Source: Isoetes taiwanensis (taxonomy: Eukaryota > Streptophyta > Lycopodiopsida > Isoetales > Isoetaceae). Taken from it: DNA of 64,000 nt. The notes below the pieces were generated by a model. That model did not search any database, was not told the origin of the DNA, and saw nothing but the letters and a program-made list of their open reading frames with translations. This document shows, in pieces, positions 46,753 to 57,803 of the stretch. The first letter of the stretch is position 1. Every line of letters begins with the position of its first letter. The stretch lies in NCBI GenBank assembly GCA_021234155.1, contig JAJEKV010000036.1:12105426-12169425 (forward strand), written 5' to 3'. The translations under genes were made by a program, and so were the position numbers.

Positions 46753-48876
46753 AACCACATACCATAGCAAATAATATCTCCTATGCGACACCTGGAAATG
46801 AAAGTAATACCCAGAGAAGGAGATGCATGTAGCGCATAAGAATGGCAAAGTGTAGAGCCTTGAGGTTACTATGTACTTATGATGCATGATTGGTAAATGC
46901 TGGACATTTGTCTACAACAATAGAAAATAATCCATCTACCATCAATCTGAGCCATCGGATCGGTATTCTCGAATAGGGCGAACATGCATCTCTCCCATGC
47001 ATGCATGCATTGCATGCATTTTCTGGGGCCCTGGTTCATTTGGGGATCGCTATTTCTTGTTGGTTCTTCATCGACTTCTCATCGGCATTTTCTCCTCTCC
47101 TAGTAGTTCCCTTGACTACCAACCATCTTCCCTTAATTTTGTATATTATTGTACATGTTATTTTTTTTTGTCGTGTAGCACGCGTGACCAACCCCTCGCT
47201 TTTCGAGGATGTTGTTTTCTTATCTTTGCGTTCTGGTTTGTTGTTGTGCAAGTACAATGGGATGCGCGAGTCCATCTTTTTTAGGCTTCGTGGGTCTCTT
47301 TGTGGGAGCATTTTTTTGCAACCTTGTGTCCAAGTCCCTTGTCGAGGACTTATCATTAGGGTTTTCCCTCGAAAACCCGAAAGGTCGGGGTTTTTTAACC
47401 CATGTGATAAGCTCTTAGCAAGGAGCTTTTATTTGTTTCATGCGAGCCCTAATTCGAGAATCTCATAAATAGCATCAACTATCCATTACGATCACAATTA
47501 TTATGGCTAAGGATTAAGAGATACTGAAAGGATTGAATGATTCTACGAAATTGGAATACAATTAATAAGGTTTTAATTTGTGCTAAATAGTAAGTTTTTA
47601 GATTTAAAGAATGGATGAGGCTTATGAAAAAGTAATGGATTTTTGTTGAATTACTAACCTCAACCAATAGCACCAACTATTACTCAAAATTTTAGATACG
47701 AGTCTTAAATTTTTGAAGTCATCCATTCATATTCAATACTTATGGCATCAACCATAATATTGTGCAAATATTAGTGGAATGGACAACCATCAGAAGAGCA
47801 ATACAATCATATAATCAATTTACAACTTTCTTTAAGGCATGAATAATTCAAAAACATTTAATAGATTCTCATATCCTCTACCTTTTTAAATGACCCCAAT
47901 ATCCTACAGACAAATTTTAATCAATATTAAGACACCTTAATGGGAACAATGGGCTATGATTTACATTTGTTCAAGATGTGGATAGATATATTTATCCACC
48001 ATAGATATGCTCTCCGTAGTTACAGAAGGAAAAGTTTAAACCATCTTGGCCAAGGAGATGGATTGTTAGTTTTTGGTTCAGCTTGATTTGAAGGAGATTC
48101 ATTTTGGCAAAATAAAATGGATTGATAAGATAAGATAAGATAAGGTCGGTTTGCCCTTCTTATTCCAAACCATAAATCACTTGTACCCACTAAATTCATA
48201 TCTATGTTTTCTGCAATAAAAAGAATTGCCATACAGGTAGTCAAGGATTACTCTGGAATGCTTCAACAAGATCAAAGAGCAGACCAAGGAATTTTTAATT
48301 TAAATCCATAGAGAGAAATTATCTGGGCTCTCAGAAGAAGGATTTCTATTTCAGTTTGCAATCTCCACCACCAACTAGATGACTTGCAAACATCAAGAAT
48401 AGTCAGGCCCTTGCAATCCTTAGATTATCTACAGAAGCAAAGAAACCTCAAGCCAAAGTGTTAAGTAAATATCAAATATGTAAATACAAGATAATTAGAA
48501 AATGGGGCACATGTACACCAATAATTTGAGATCTTAATTAGTTCACCAAAATCGTCTTAAGATTCTTCTGATAGAAGTTACACCAATAACTTCTAGTAAT
48601 CAGCCTCCAATTCACCCAAATCGGAGAGTGATTTTATTATTTGAATTAGTTAAGGTAGTTCACTACCCAATGGGGTCAAACGGTGCTAGGAACTGGCAAA
48701 CTAGGCAAGGCATCTGGCAATTAAAACTAATTCACTAGCACAGATCAAATTCACTAGCATAGATCTTCCTATCTAGTAAAGACTTCAGGTTGAGTGGCGG
48801 CTAAGAAGGTTGTTGTAGATAAATCTGGCAGATTCGATGCAGCTATTCATCTCAATGCCACTGCAGTAGTCTGTCC
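46753..48876. other. No gene recognised
   Basis: The decayed third repeat unit lies at the start, then an ATGC-rich tract (46,997-47,020). At 47,408-47,429 is the hairpin AAGCTC-8 nt-GAGCTT followed by TTATTTG. The rest is AT-rich with spurious ORFs. Confidence 0.4.
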
Positions 48877-49239
48877 TGTTGCAATCAGAGATCCCAGAAC
48901 CCACCGGTCTGTTTCTGACTATTTCTGAGCCCACTGAACTATTCTGGAGTGCTTCCGACAGCCCAAGCACAATCCAGATACTCAGATTTCCCTGCACAGA
49001 TTTTTCTTTTCTCCTTCCGACCCTCTTCCTGTTACCCTCTCCCGACTATGCTCTCAGTTTCGATCTCGCTCCTTTAGATTCTCTCAGCCACTTCGTGCGT
49101 CTCTGTCGCTTCCCCTTTTTACTTCCCGTTGGCGCGTCTGCTGGATTCCCCTGATCGGATGTCCACCGCTTTCCAGGTTCAAGCCACGTGTACACGTCTT
49201 CCTTTTCCTGATTGTTCTACATAAAGGCTAATTTCAACA
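48877..49239 (-). repeat. 3' LTR of the copia element
   Basis: 363 bp; differs from the 5' LTR at three sites (GATT/GATC, CTTCGTG/CTTCGCG, TCCGACC/TCCGGCC). Two of the three are CpG transitions. It contains CCACGTGTACACGT, two ACGT cores. Confidence 0.95.
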
Positions 49240-49249
49240 AACTCCCCCT

Positions 49250-52200
49250 TTAGCCTTTATGGTCTGCAACCCCCACTAGGTTCTTCGCGGTCACTAGTTT
49301 GGGCTCAGACAGCGCCTTTGTTAACATATCTGCCTGCTGAAGATGGGTGGGAATATATGTCACATTTATCTCCCCCTTTTCCACTTCATCTCGTATGAAA
49401 TGATGGTGAATGTCGATGTGCTTAGTTCTAGAGTGTTGAATTGGATTCTTCGTCATTGCCACCCCGCTCTTATTATCACAGTACATCACGGTAGCTTCGC
49501 TTGGTGAATTCCCCAATTCTTTAAGCATTCTACGCAGCCAAATTATTTCTGAAGCTGCCATGGACACCGCTACATATTCTGCTTCCGCACTAGACTTGGC
49601 AACGCATTCCTGCTTTTTACTTGCCCAAGATATTGCTGCATCCCCAAGTTTGCACAAATAACCAGATGTGGACTTCCTGTCATCGATATCTCCTCCCCAA
49701 TCTGCGTCTGCATAACCAACCAATTTGTTCTCTGCACCCTTTGAAAAACAAATTCCGTGTGTTGCTGTTCCTTTTAAGTATCTGAGCACTCTTTTTGCCG
49801 CTACCCAATGCTGTATTCCAGGGTTATTGCAAAATCTGCTTAGCAAGTTAACCACATAAGTGATGTCTGGTCGAGTGCAATTTGCAATGTATAACAAGCA
49901 ACCAACCAATGATCTGTAAGGTCTCGCCTTCATTTCCTTAATCTCCTTTGGGGTCTTAGGGCACATATCTCCGCAGATTCTCACTCCCGAAGCCATAGGT
50001 GTTTTTGTTGGATTGCATTCAAGCATCCTGAATTTAGCTAATACTCCCTTAATATTTTGTTCCTGCGTAAGATAGAGCAATCCCCGTTCTTTATCCCTAC
50101 AAACTTCCATTCCTAGCAATTTCTCCAAATCTCCCATGTCTGTCATCTGGAATCGACCATTCAGCAATGCTTTGCAATCTATCAACAAACTTCTGTCATT
50201 GCTCACGATGACGCAATCATCCACATAGAGGGCCATAATCAGACATTTGTCCCCATTCCTTTTCATGTATAGATTACCCTCAGTTCTTAACTTTGCAAAT
50301 CCTGCAAAAATAAGGAACCTGTTTATGCACAAATACCACTGCCTGGCTGCTTGCCTCAGTCCGTAAACCGCCTTTTTTAATTTACAAACCATGTTCTGAC
50401 CTTGTTCATAGCCTTGTGGCTGCTCCATGTATATTTCTTCGTCTAAATCCCCATTCAAGAATGCAGTCTTAACATCCATATGGTTTATCTCCATATCATT
50501 CTGCACTGCAACCGCAAGAAGTGTCCTCAGACTGGTTACTTTGACAATAGGCGAGAATGTATCCTTATAGTCCACGCCTTCTTCTTGAGTATACCCTTTT
50601 GCAACCAGCCTCGCTTTATACCGCTCTACTGATCCATCTGCTTTTCTTATAATTTTAAAAAGCCATTTACTCCCCACTACATTCTTATCTTTTGGCCGCG
50701 ACACGAGTTCATAGGTGCCCGTCCTTTTAAATGAATCTAATTCACTTTGCATGGCCTCTTTCCATCGATCTGCATCCTTTCTTTCCAGGGCTTCTTCTAC
50801 TGTTTCCGGCTCCACTGTACAAGACAATATCTTAGGCTTCCTTGGTCTGGTTGTCTTCCCACCTTCTGCTCTGCCATACAAACTTGTGTCGAATGAAACT
50901 CCGGCTTTTAGATGTTCCGCATCACTACGTCGAGTTCTCCTACTTCCTTCTCCCACCTGAGGTCCAGGTTCTGGTGCACTATTGGTATCAACAACCTCAT
51001 GCACCTCCTCTGGCTCGACTTCCGGTTCATGAGGTGCACTATCGGACTCAATGACCTCATACACCTCATCCGGTCCCACGTCTGTTTCTTCAATCTCTGC
51101 ACTAGTCTCCGTGTCCTCTTCACTTTCTGACTCCACATCGATTTCATCTTCCTTTAAAATCGTGGCCTTTGTTTTCTCTTTAACATCTGCTTGCTCAGTC
51201 TCCAAGTATTCGGTTGGCACCCACTCATCTGCTTCATGCTGGCTTAGACTTTTCCTGTCGTTGTATAGAACATTCTCATTAAAAACGACATCCCTACTAA
51301 CATACACTTTACGTGTGACTGGTTCATACAATTTGTAGCCATTTGTCTGCTCATCGTAGCCCACCAGGAAGGTACAAGTGCTCCGATCATCCAGCTTTCT
51401 CCTTAACTCTTCCGGTACCATCATATAAGCTAGACACCCATAGACTTTAAATCTTTTCACTGATTGTTTCCTGCCTGTCCAATACTCTTCTGGCACTCCT
51501 CCTTTCACTGCAACTGTCGGCAACCTATTTTGAATGTAGCAGGCAGCTGCGACAGCTTCTCCCCATAGACTGTTCGGCAAACCTGCATGCTTAAGCATGG
51601 ATCTAGCTGCATTCATGATGGTGCGATTTTTGCGCTCAGCTACTCCATTCTGTTGCGGTGTGTACCTGCATGTATATTGTCTCCGTATCCGTCGCACTTG
51701 ACAATACCTACAAAATTCAGATGATCTATACTCTCCACCAAGGTCAGACCTTAGACATTTAACCTTCAGTGATGTTTCCCTTTCAACCTCCGCAACATAT
51801 AATCTAAATGCATCAAATACTTGATCTTTGGTCTTTAAAAAATAGCATTTAGTACGTCTACTGTAATCGTCAATAAAGGTAGCGAAGTAGGATTTCGCTC
51901 CTCTACTCTCAACCTGCATAGGCCCGCAAACATCCGAATGTACTAATTCAAGTAATTCATGCGCCCTTTTCCCTTTATTTCTAAATGCCACTCTATTTTG
52001 TTTTCCCAACATGCAAGCTTCACACACGTCATCAACCTCACAATCCTCATAATCAAGCTCATCTAAAAGATTGTGCCTTTTTGCTATTTTAATGTAGACA
52101 TGCCCTAACCTCAAGTGCCAAAGCCTTAAGCTATCAAGGGGAGATACCTTATTGATGGTATCATTCACATCCAATTCAAACAGATTTCCTCTTCTTTGAG

Positions 52201-52270
52201 CTTCAAACAATTTAATGCCTCCTCTGATGAATTTGCATCCATACTTATGAAAAAAATAAATCATATCCAT
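49250..52270 (-). CDS. copia pol: integrase, reverse transcriptase, RNase H (1006 codons)
   Basis: The ORF opens in the pre-integrase domain. The integrase zinc finger is at residues 52-86 (H52, H57, C83, C86). The catalytic triad is D113 (VHSDVCGP), D176 (LRSDLGGEY) and E212 (NGVAERKNRT), with the expected 35-residue D-to-E spacing. An acidic linker spans ~375-460. RT carries WLFKIIRKADGSVERYKARL, MDVKTAFLNGDLDEEIY and catalytic LYVDDCVIVS. RNase H carries GYADADWGGD, SSAEAEYVA and YCDNKSG, ending QADMLTKAL. All catalytic residues are intact. The ATG at 52,270 is probably not the true start: the frame should continue from the upstream gag-protease ORF. Confidence 0.93.
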   Translation of the reverse strand: MDMIYFFHKYGCKFIRGGIKLFEAQRRGNLFELDVNDTINKVSPLDSLRLWHLRLGHVYIKIAKRHNLLDELDYEDCEVDDVCEACMLGKQNRVAFRNKGKRAHELLELVHSDVCGPMQVESRGAKSYFATFIDDYSRRTKCYFLKTKDQVFDAFRLYVAEVERETSLKVKCLRSDLGGEYRSSEFCRYCQVRRIRRQYTCRYTPQQNGVAERKNRTIMNAARSMLKHAGLPNSLWGEAVAAACYIQNRLPTVAVKGGVPEEYWTGRKQSVKRFKVYGCLAYMMVPEELRRKLDDRSTCTFLVGYDEQTNGYKLYEPVTRKVYVSRDVVFNENVLYNDRKSLSQHEADEWVPTEYLETEQADVKEKTKATILKEDEIDVESESEEDTETSAEIEETDVGPDEVYEVIESDSAPHEPEVEPEEVHEVVDTNSAPEPGPQVGEGSRRTRRSDAEHLKAGVSFDTSLYGRAEGGKTTRPRKPKILSCTVEPETVEEALERKDADRWKEAMQSELDSFKRTGTYELVSRPKDKNVVGSKWLFKIIRKADGSVERYKARLVAKGYTQEEGVDYKDTFSPIVKVTSLRTLLAVAVQNDMEINHMDVKTAFLNGDLDEEIYMEQPQGYEQGQNMVCKLKKAVYGLRQAARQWYLCINRFLIFAGFAKLRTEGNLYMKRNGDKCLIMALYVDDCVIVSNDRSLLIDCKALLNGRFQMTDMGDLEKLLGMEVCRDKERGLLYLTQEQNIKGVLAKFRMLECNPTKTPMASGVRICGDMCPKTPKEIKEMKARPYRSLVGCLLYIANCTRPDITYVVNLLSRFCNNPGIQHWVAAKRVLRYLKGTATHGICFSKGAENKLVGYADADWGGDIDDRKSTSGYLCKLGDAAISWASKKQECVAKSSAEAEYVAVSMAASEIIWLRRMLKELGNSPSEATVMYCDNKSGVAMTKNPIQHSRTKHIDIHHHFIRDEVEKGEINVTYIPTHLQQADMLTKALSEPKLVTAKNLVGVADHKG

Positions 52271-53501
52271 TATCTACCAAATTGGCAACTGAAATTAAAT
52301 TAAACAACATTCCCGGCACAAATAATGTATCTGGCAAACTCAAAACATTCTTGCCTTTAACTAGAATATGCAAACTCCCTTTTCCAAGCACCTTTTGCAT
52401 TGCTCCATTGCCCATCTGAACAGCCTTGCAATCCATACTTGGCTCAATGCATTTCAACATGTCAGGCGAGCTCACTATGGAGACTTCAGCTCCAGAATCT
52501 ACAGTCAAGGTATTAGTTTTGTCCAAATTTTTCTTTGAAACATTAATTTTCGAGATGTGCTGCTCATTTTTGAAAAATGATTTGCAAGTACTTACTTCTT
52601 CTTCTGTGAGAGCTCCCACGGTCGGTGCTTTTGCCTCAGACGTCTCTCCAACTGCTGCCACCACAGTGCGCCCCCTTCCACGACCAAACGAACCACGACC
52701 ACGTCCTCGAGTCCATTTCTCTCGATTCGGGCACTCCGCCTTGATGTGACCAAACTCCTCACATCCGTAGCACTGTATCTCGGCTCTCCATCTTCCTCTG
52801 CCTCTTCCGCGTCCTCGACCTTTCTCTCTGCTCGATTCTCCTGCATATAAGGTAATAGGGTGTTCTTCTGTCTCCCCTGGCACTGGTTTCACCAACACCT
52901 CCTGCTCAAGCTCAGTTCTAATTGCTTCTATTGCTTCATCCAGGGTGGATGTGGTCCTTCTTACTAGCATAGCTAAATCTTTAAACGAAATTTGAAATGC
53001 TCTGGTTAAGGCCAATACCTTCTGCTGCTCACTATAACGCGCTCCAGCTCCATCCAAATCGTGCAAAAGCAATCTTAGATTTCGTATCAAGCTCTTTAGA
53101 TCATCACCTTTCTTGAATTGCAGGTTGCGCAATTTCACTTCCAGGATATCTATCTGAGTAGACGTCTTCTCTTCATATCTTTTTAGAAGATATTTCCATA
53201 TCTCTCTGGCCTGTTTGTGCTGAATTTCAAGCACAATGTCACCACCCAGTTTTGCCATGATAATGGCTTTGGCGATCTCCTCCCTTTCATCATCTGAAAT
53301 TCTAGCTTCCTCAGATCCTGATGCTTCCGCTTTCACTTTAGATTTAGGCGGAATCTCCCTCTCTTTGACTGGATCAACCAAATCCCACAGCTTGTCTACC
53401 TTAAGGGCCTGCATGATTTTGGCCTTCCAAAGCTGAAAGCCAATGTCTCCATCAAATACTTCAGTACTGTTGAGATAGGTCAATGCCAATCGGCTGGCCA
53501 T
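52245..53501 (-). CDS. copia gag-protease ORF (418 codons)
   Basis: The ATG at 53,501 is 22 bp from the 5' LTR, just after the primer-binding site. Copia gag homology covers residues ~15-200 (FQLWKAKIMQALKVDKLWDL; REIWKYLLKRYEEKT; LRNLQFKKGDDLKSLI). An Arg/Gly-rich stretch leads to zinc knuckle CYGCEEFGHIKAEC (244-257). Protease motif LTVDSGAEVSIVSS puts the catalytic Asp at ~335. The frame stops in a T7 run (minus strand) within the pre-integrase domain, 26 nt past the pol ATG. Removing one T of the run would make gag-pol continuous. Confidence 0.92.
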   Translation of the reverse strand: MASRLALTYLNSTEVFDGDIGFQLWKAKIMQALKVDKLWDLVDPVKEREIPPKSKVKAEASGSEEARISDDEREEIAKAIIMAKLGGDIVLEIQHKQAREIWKYLLKRYEEKTSTQIDILEVKLRNLQFKKGDDLKSLIRNLRLLLHDLDGAGARYSEQQKVLALTRAFQISFKDLAMLVRRTTSTLDEAIEAIRTELEQEVLVKPVPGETEEHPITLYAGESSREKGRGRGRGRGRWRAEIQCYGCEEFGHIKAECPNREKWTRGRGRGSFGRGRGRTVVAAVGETSEAKAPTVGALTEEEVSTCKSFFKNEQHISKINVSKKNLDKTNTLTVDSGAEVSIVSSPDMLKCIEPSMDCKAVQMGNGAMQKVLGKGSLHILVKGKNVLSLPDTLFVPGMLFNLISVANLVDNGYDLFFS

Positions 53502-53523
53502 ATCCTTCTAGCTCTGATACCAC

Positions 53524-53886
53524 TGTTGCAATCAGAGATCCCAGAACCCACCGGTCTGTTTCTGACTATTTCTGAGCCCACTGAACTATTCTGGAGTGCT
53601 TCCGACAGCCCAAGCACAATCCAGATACTCAGATTTCCCTGCACAGATTTTTCTTTTCTCCTTCCGGCCCTCTTCCTGTTACCCTCTCCCGACTATGCTC
53701 TCAGTTTCGATCTCGCTCCTTTAGATCCTCTCAGCCACTTCGCGCGTCTCTGTCGCTTCCCCTTTTTACTTCCCGTTGGCGCGTCTGCTGGATTCCCCTG
53801 ATCGGATGTCCACCGCTTTCCAGGTTCAAGCCACGTGTACACGTCTTCCTTTTCCTGATTGTTCTACATAAAGGCTAATTTCAACA
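53524..53886 (-). repeat. 5' LTR of the copia element
   Basis: 363-bp partner of 48,877-49,239; it flanks the primer-binding site on its lower-coordinate side. Confidence 0.95.
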
Positions 53887-53891
53887 TGTCC

Positions 53892-55347
53892 TAATTTAAT
53901 TGTAGCAATTAGTCCGAGTTATCCATCCAGAATTCGATGTAGCAGTTAATTTCAGAAGTGTTTGTTCCCCCAATCTGTCGTCGCCCCCTTCCCTTATAAT
54001 AGATATGTTCCCTTTCTAAAAATGTCATATGCACTTTTTCTTTGATTCAATTATGGCACTAACTATATTTAGACTTTAGACCATTAAATAATATCTTGGC
54101 TTTAAGATATTATTTAACCATTGCTTCTATTCTATAAGGATAAAAAATCTATTCTATTCTATTCTATAAGGATTATATTTTTCAATCATTTGCCTTGCTT
54201 TGCCATTAATTTGTCATTCTTACGCACCTATGCTAGTCCGTCAAGATTAACGTTCAACCCCCCCAGCTACGATATTCGTATCGGGATCCATGCCCACATA
54301 CTAGTCAACATGGATGTATTTAATGCAACAAAAATCTAACCACCTGATGCTACAAGGATCCATGTATCCCATATGTCATGCATTTGATGGTTGAAATATT
54401 CTATTAGAGCAACATGTTGCTAGGATACCTGCAAGAAATGATGTAGCCCTTGAAGAGCAGCCATGTGTTGGTCAATCAAATGGAGATAAACCACAATAGA
54501 TGAAGTGAAGAGCAGCTAGAATAGGAGGCTACAATTTAAGGAACAACCATTTGAGGTTTTCAACATCCATGAGGTTGAAGTACAAGCTTCCTGGATGGTT
54601 CCTAACCTTGTATTGCTACATACACCGACTATCAATATCTCATAGAGCTGACACCCTCTAAATAAATTGGCAAGAAGAGGGGACTTGAGAGGTAGGGTTC
54701 ATATTAATAGTGATGGATTTTACGAGACATTGAGATTAGAAGGGAGAGAGGAAGGGAGGAGCTGAAAGTTGAGGGTTGAGCATCAAACAACCAAAAGATT
54801 GACCATGCAAGGAGGAAAGAGCAAATGGAGGAGGACAAGATAAGCAAAAAAAAGAGGAAAGAGAGATCAAAGAGATGAATGAGATGCCAATGAAATCAGC
54901 ACTAGGAGGCTTAGAGTGTTGATGTATCCTGCAAGTTTGTCAAGGATTGCAGCCACATTTGACTACCAGAGACTTCTTGATATAGCGACCAACAAAGGAG
55001 GGAGGTGGTTAGGAATACGCTATAGATTTCAGTGCCAGATTGGACAGATCAGGAATATGTGTCATGCAGTGGACAGCTAGCTTCAACCACCAGATTTAAG
55101 GAAAAGCCATGCTTGAGAGGATCAAGAAGAAGGGCATGCAATAATTGCTGTAAGATAGCCCCAATAGAAAATCAAGGAGTCAAATTTTAGGGACCTTCAA
55201 ATTCAACTCAAATCAATGAGTTTTTACAATCTAAAACTTTCTGTCAATTTTTGCTGTATGATGCTCAAGCGACAATACCAGAGAATGCTGCTGAAAAAAC
55301 TAAGGAAGGCATGCTGGAAACACAAGATTTGAAGCTCCCTAAAATTT
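53892..55347. other. No gene; short TTCTA repeats
   Basis: TTCTATTCTATAAGGAT occurs twice around 54,125-54,175 with a TTCTA run between. The A/G-rich stretch 54,680-54,900 gives no supported ORF. Confidence 0.4.
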
Positions 55348-55515
55348 CGTTGAAGAATTTTCAGGAGCAAGAGAATTTTGCTCAAAACTTTTTGGCGGCC
55401 GCTTGTTGACATGGCAGTGCTGCTCGTGGCTTCTGCCCACGCGACCTGCCACGTCAGCAGGGAGCCGCTAGAAAATTTCTTTGCGAAATTTTCTGCTCCT
55501 GAAAATTACTCCTTC
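55348..55515. repeat. Foldback hairpin (~165 bp, arms ~75 bp)
   Basis: The left arm contains AATTTTCAGGAGCAAGAGAA, GGCGGCCGCTTG and TGACATGGCAG; the right arm is its imperfect complement (CTGCCACGTCAGCAGG, AGCCGCT, then TCTGCTCCTGAAAATT). The loop centres near 55,433. This fits a small MITE; a miRNA-like precursor is possible but arm pairing is too irregular to claim it. Confidence 0.55.
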
Positions 55516-57408
55516 TTAAAATGCAAGAATATATTTGTAGTGTGGGGGAGACATATTAGGTGCTCGGGTAAATTCTTGCAAGGGCAGTCAATAAGCATTG
55601 ATGGTCAGCTTCCTTTGATCGTACATGTTCCAAATAAGGCCAACAATATCCAATCAATTATTAAGATGTGGGACTTGCATATGCAACATCACATTGGCAA
55701 AAAAATAAAAAATTGGAGTGGACCTTAGCAATTCATTGAGGTTTGACACTCAATGGTGGGTAAACTATGTTGAGGCATACAATGGCTCAGAATATGAATG
55801 TTAGGGGCATCCACAAAACAAGGATGATCAAGGACATGGTAGATGTGGGGGTGGCATCAACTGTAGTTACTAAGGCTAGGTTAGAGAGAATAGATGGACG
55901 AGGTATGTGTCAAGCTAGTGGAAGAGGGTTTGGGATATAATTGTCGAAATTCTAACATTCGTAGTTAAATTATGCAGGCCACGTGTTCCACCCATGTGGT
56001 TGGAGATGGAACAATCTTGACTATGATTCTGAGGAGACTCGAGAAGATTATAGAAAGGAGCCACGCTACTCTAATTGCTCCATATTTTGACTTGAGTTGG
56101 CACTTTTATTTTAGAGAGAGATTTTTAGGAATATATAATTTAGGAGATTGTTGTATAACTGTGTATCAAAGACAAATCAACATTTTTTGAGAGCATTTTT
56201 TTTTAGAAACATGCAGATCAACAATTTTGTATTAGAAATGCGGGGACTAGGATGGAGGGCCACGCGAAGGCGCTGCTACAGAGCGGCTAGGGCAGACGGC
56301 TAGGTCGCCCCAGTACAACGGATTCATGCTCCTTGGTTCAACGTTGGATGCTAGCAGGGCTGAAGAGGTTTATTTCTTCCATCGGCAGCATTTCATATAT
56401 GTCTACGGTGCCGGTTTATTTTTCTTCAGGCGGCCCTAATCTGATGCACCAGGTATTCTTTCTTTGGCAGTATGCTCTATGTCTCATTGACACGCTGAAA
56501 AGGTATGGCCCAATTGGGATGCTGGCCTATAAGGTGTAGAAGGGATCGCTTCTTTAGTAGCCACTAACATGGCTCCTTTCTATAGATGCATAGACCAAGG
56601 CAAAGAAAGAGGATGTATCAAATTTGTGAAGTTCTTTAGATTGGTAACTTGAGGCAGGGAATACCATAAGCTGTAAATAGAAAAGTAAGCCCTTCGTGTC
56701 TATTTTGCTCCCTTTTTCCTTGCTAGCGGGAAGAATTAGTTCATTGATAAAGTAGATTAAGAGACAAGCCAGTGAAGTTTTGTGTTGAAGGCGTTCTTGG
56801 GCTTCTCGTAGTGCACCAGAATGATGAGTACATAATCCCCACAATGCAGCATTCTAGTTACTAGGGTCTGATATTCCAAGAGGAAGCTGGCTTATCTTTT
56901 CTGCAGGAGGGGCGGCGAATTCAGTGGGGCTGATTGGTCTACATGCCATAACGTGACATTATGCACAGCTAGGGATTTTTAAATGTTCTAACTTGAACAT
57001 TTTTACCAGGGCACTGATATGCCCATTGGTGCTCAAGTACTGATAAGCTTGAGCATTTTAAATACTTAAGTGCTGATGCTTAAGTAAAACTCAAGTACTA
57101 ATATGCTTGAGTGGGTCGTATCGACGACAAAGATGCCTTCGATGTCATTAAGGAAGGGCTACTTGGCAGCCTTACTTGGGAGCAACTTCAAAACAGGATT
57201 CGTGTTCTTGCTTACTTTCCCTACTTCATCAGGGGCTGTTCAGGAGTATTTTGATGTATATATTTCCTATCTGGCTGATTAGGAGTTTAAATAAGCATGC
57301 CTGGGGGAGATGAAGAAGTTGAGGTGTGAGCTCCTATAGTAATCTCCTCCTGTGCTGTTCCATGTACTCTTATTTCAGAAAATAAAAAAAGTGGTACCTC
57401 CGTTTCCT

Positions 57409-57409
<1 letters not shown>
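55516..57409. other. No gene confirmed
   Basis: Several short plus-strand ORFs without recognisable domains. The last ~300 bp lead into a long poly(A), suggesting a retrotransposed 3' end. Confidence 0.35.

Positions 57410-57446
<37 letters not shown>
57410..57446 (+). other. 37-base poly(A) tract, likely retrotransposition tail
   Basis: An uninterrupted A37 follows TCTTATTTCAGAAAATAAAAAA..., with an AATAAA at about 57,381. A long genomic poly(A) preceded by a polyadenylation-like signal is typical of LINE or processed-pseudogene 3' ends. The body upstream is not identified. Confidence 0.5.
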
Positions 57447-57448
<2 letters not shown>

Positions 57449-57536
57449 TATTAGAAATCAAAATCACAGATTTGAACATGTTAAAGAATAAATAAACAAC
57501 TAATTCATGTTAATTGTAAGTGTAGTACTAAATTAG

Positions 57537-57803
57537 AAACCTTCATTTTTAGAAACTAGTAAAACATATGATTCAAAACCCAATATTGAAGCCTTTTCTT
57601 GGTGCTTCACCTTTCTTGAAAGGCTTAAGGCATGGGAAACAACTAGAAATTTATGGCAATTGAGCATAGAAAATTGTGACTCAGTTGCAATGCATGTCTG
57701 GTGGCTAGCTATAGAAACTAATAACGATTTGAACCCCTTATTCTCTAATGGACATGAGGAGTTAAAGGAAATGGACATTATTGGGTATCAATTATATTGG
57801 TGA
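57537..57803 (+). CDS. Possible terminal exon, 88 codons without ATG
   Basis: An open frame from a TAG at 57,534 to a TGA at 57,801-57,803. It encodes FTFLERLKAWETTRNLWQLS, then IENCDSVAMHVWWLAIETN, ending DIIGYQLYW. The spacing of hydrophobics and IENCDS recalls leucine-rich repeat C-termini of plant resistance-type proteins, but I cannot assign a family. The ORF on the opposite strand here is shorter and less protein-like. Confidence 0.25.
   Translation, partial: KPSFLETSKTYDSKPNIEAFSWCFTFLERLKAWETTRNLWQLSIENCDSVAMHVWWLAIETNNDLNPLFSNGHEELKEMDIIGYQLYW

Larger units (their letters stand above)
48877..53886 (-). mobile_element. Full-length young Ty1/copia retrotransposon
   Basis: Identical-length 363-bp LTRs (48,877-49,239 and 53,524-53,886), TGTTG...CAACA in either direction, differ by only three transitions that I can count. 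The target duplication TGTCC is perfect (48,872-48,876 and 53,887-53,891). Read on the minus strand, the primer-binding site TGGTATCAGAGC abuts the 53.5-kb LTR and a purine tract (AAAGGGGGAGTT) abuts the 49.2-kb LTR. Gene order gag, protease, integrase, RT, RNase H defines copia. Total 5,010 bp. Only one frame break separates the two ORFs. Confidence 0.96.

Noticed and set aside
47408-47429. AAGCTC...GAGCTT hairpin followed by T-rich sequence, resembling a bacterial terminator or Helitron hairpin
   Set aside because: The genome is eukaryotic, and no CTRR end follows at the right distance for a Helitron.
47001-47468. 155-codon plus-strand ORF and overlapping ORFs
   Set aside because: Composition is Phe/Cys/Leu-rich with no domain, and three frames are open at once over the same low-complexity T-rich DNA.
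51051-51338. Ser/Thr-rich plus-strand ORFs over the copia element
   Set aside because: They are antisense to the acidic linker of the copia pol ORF.
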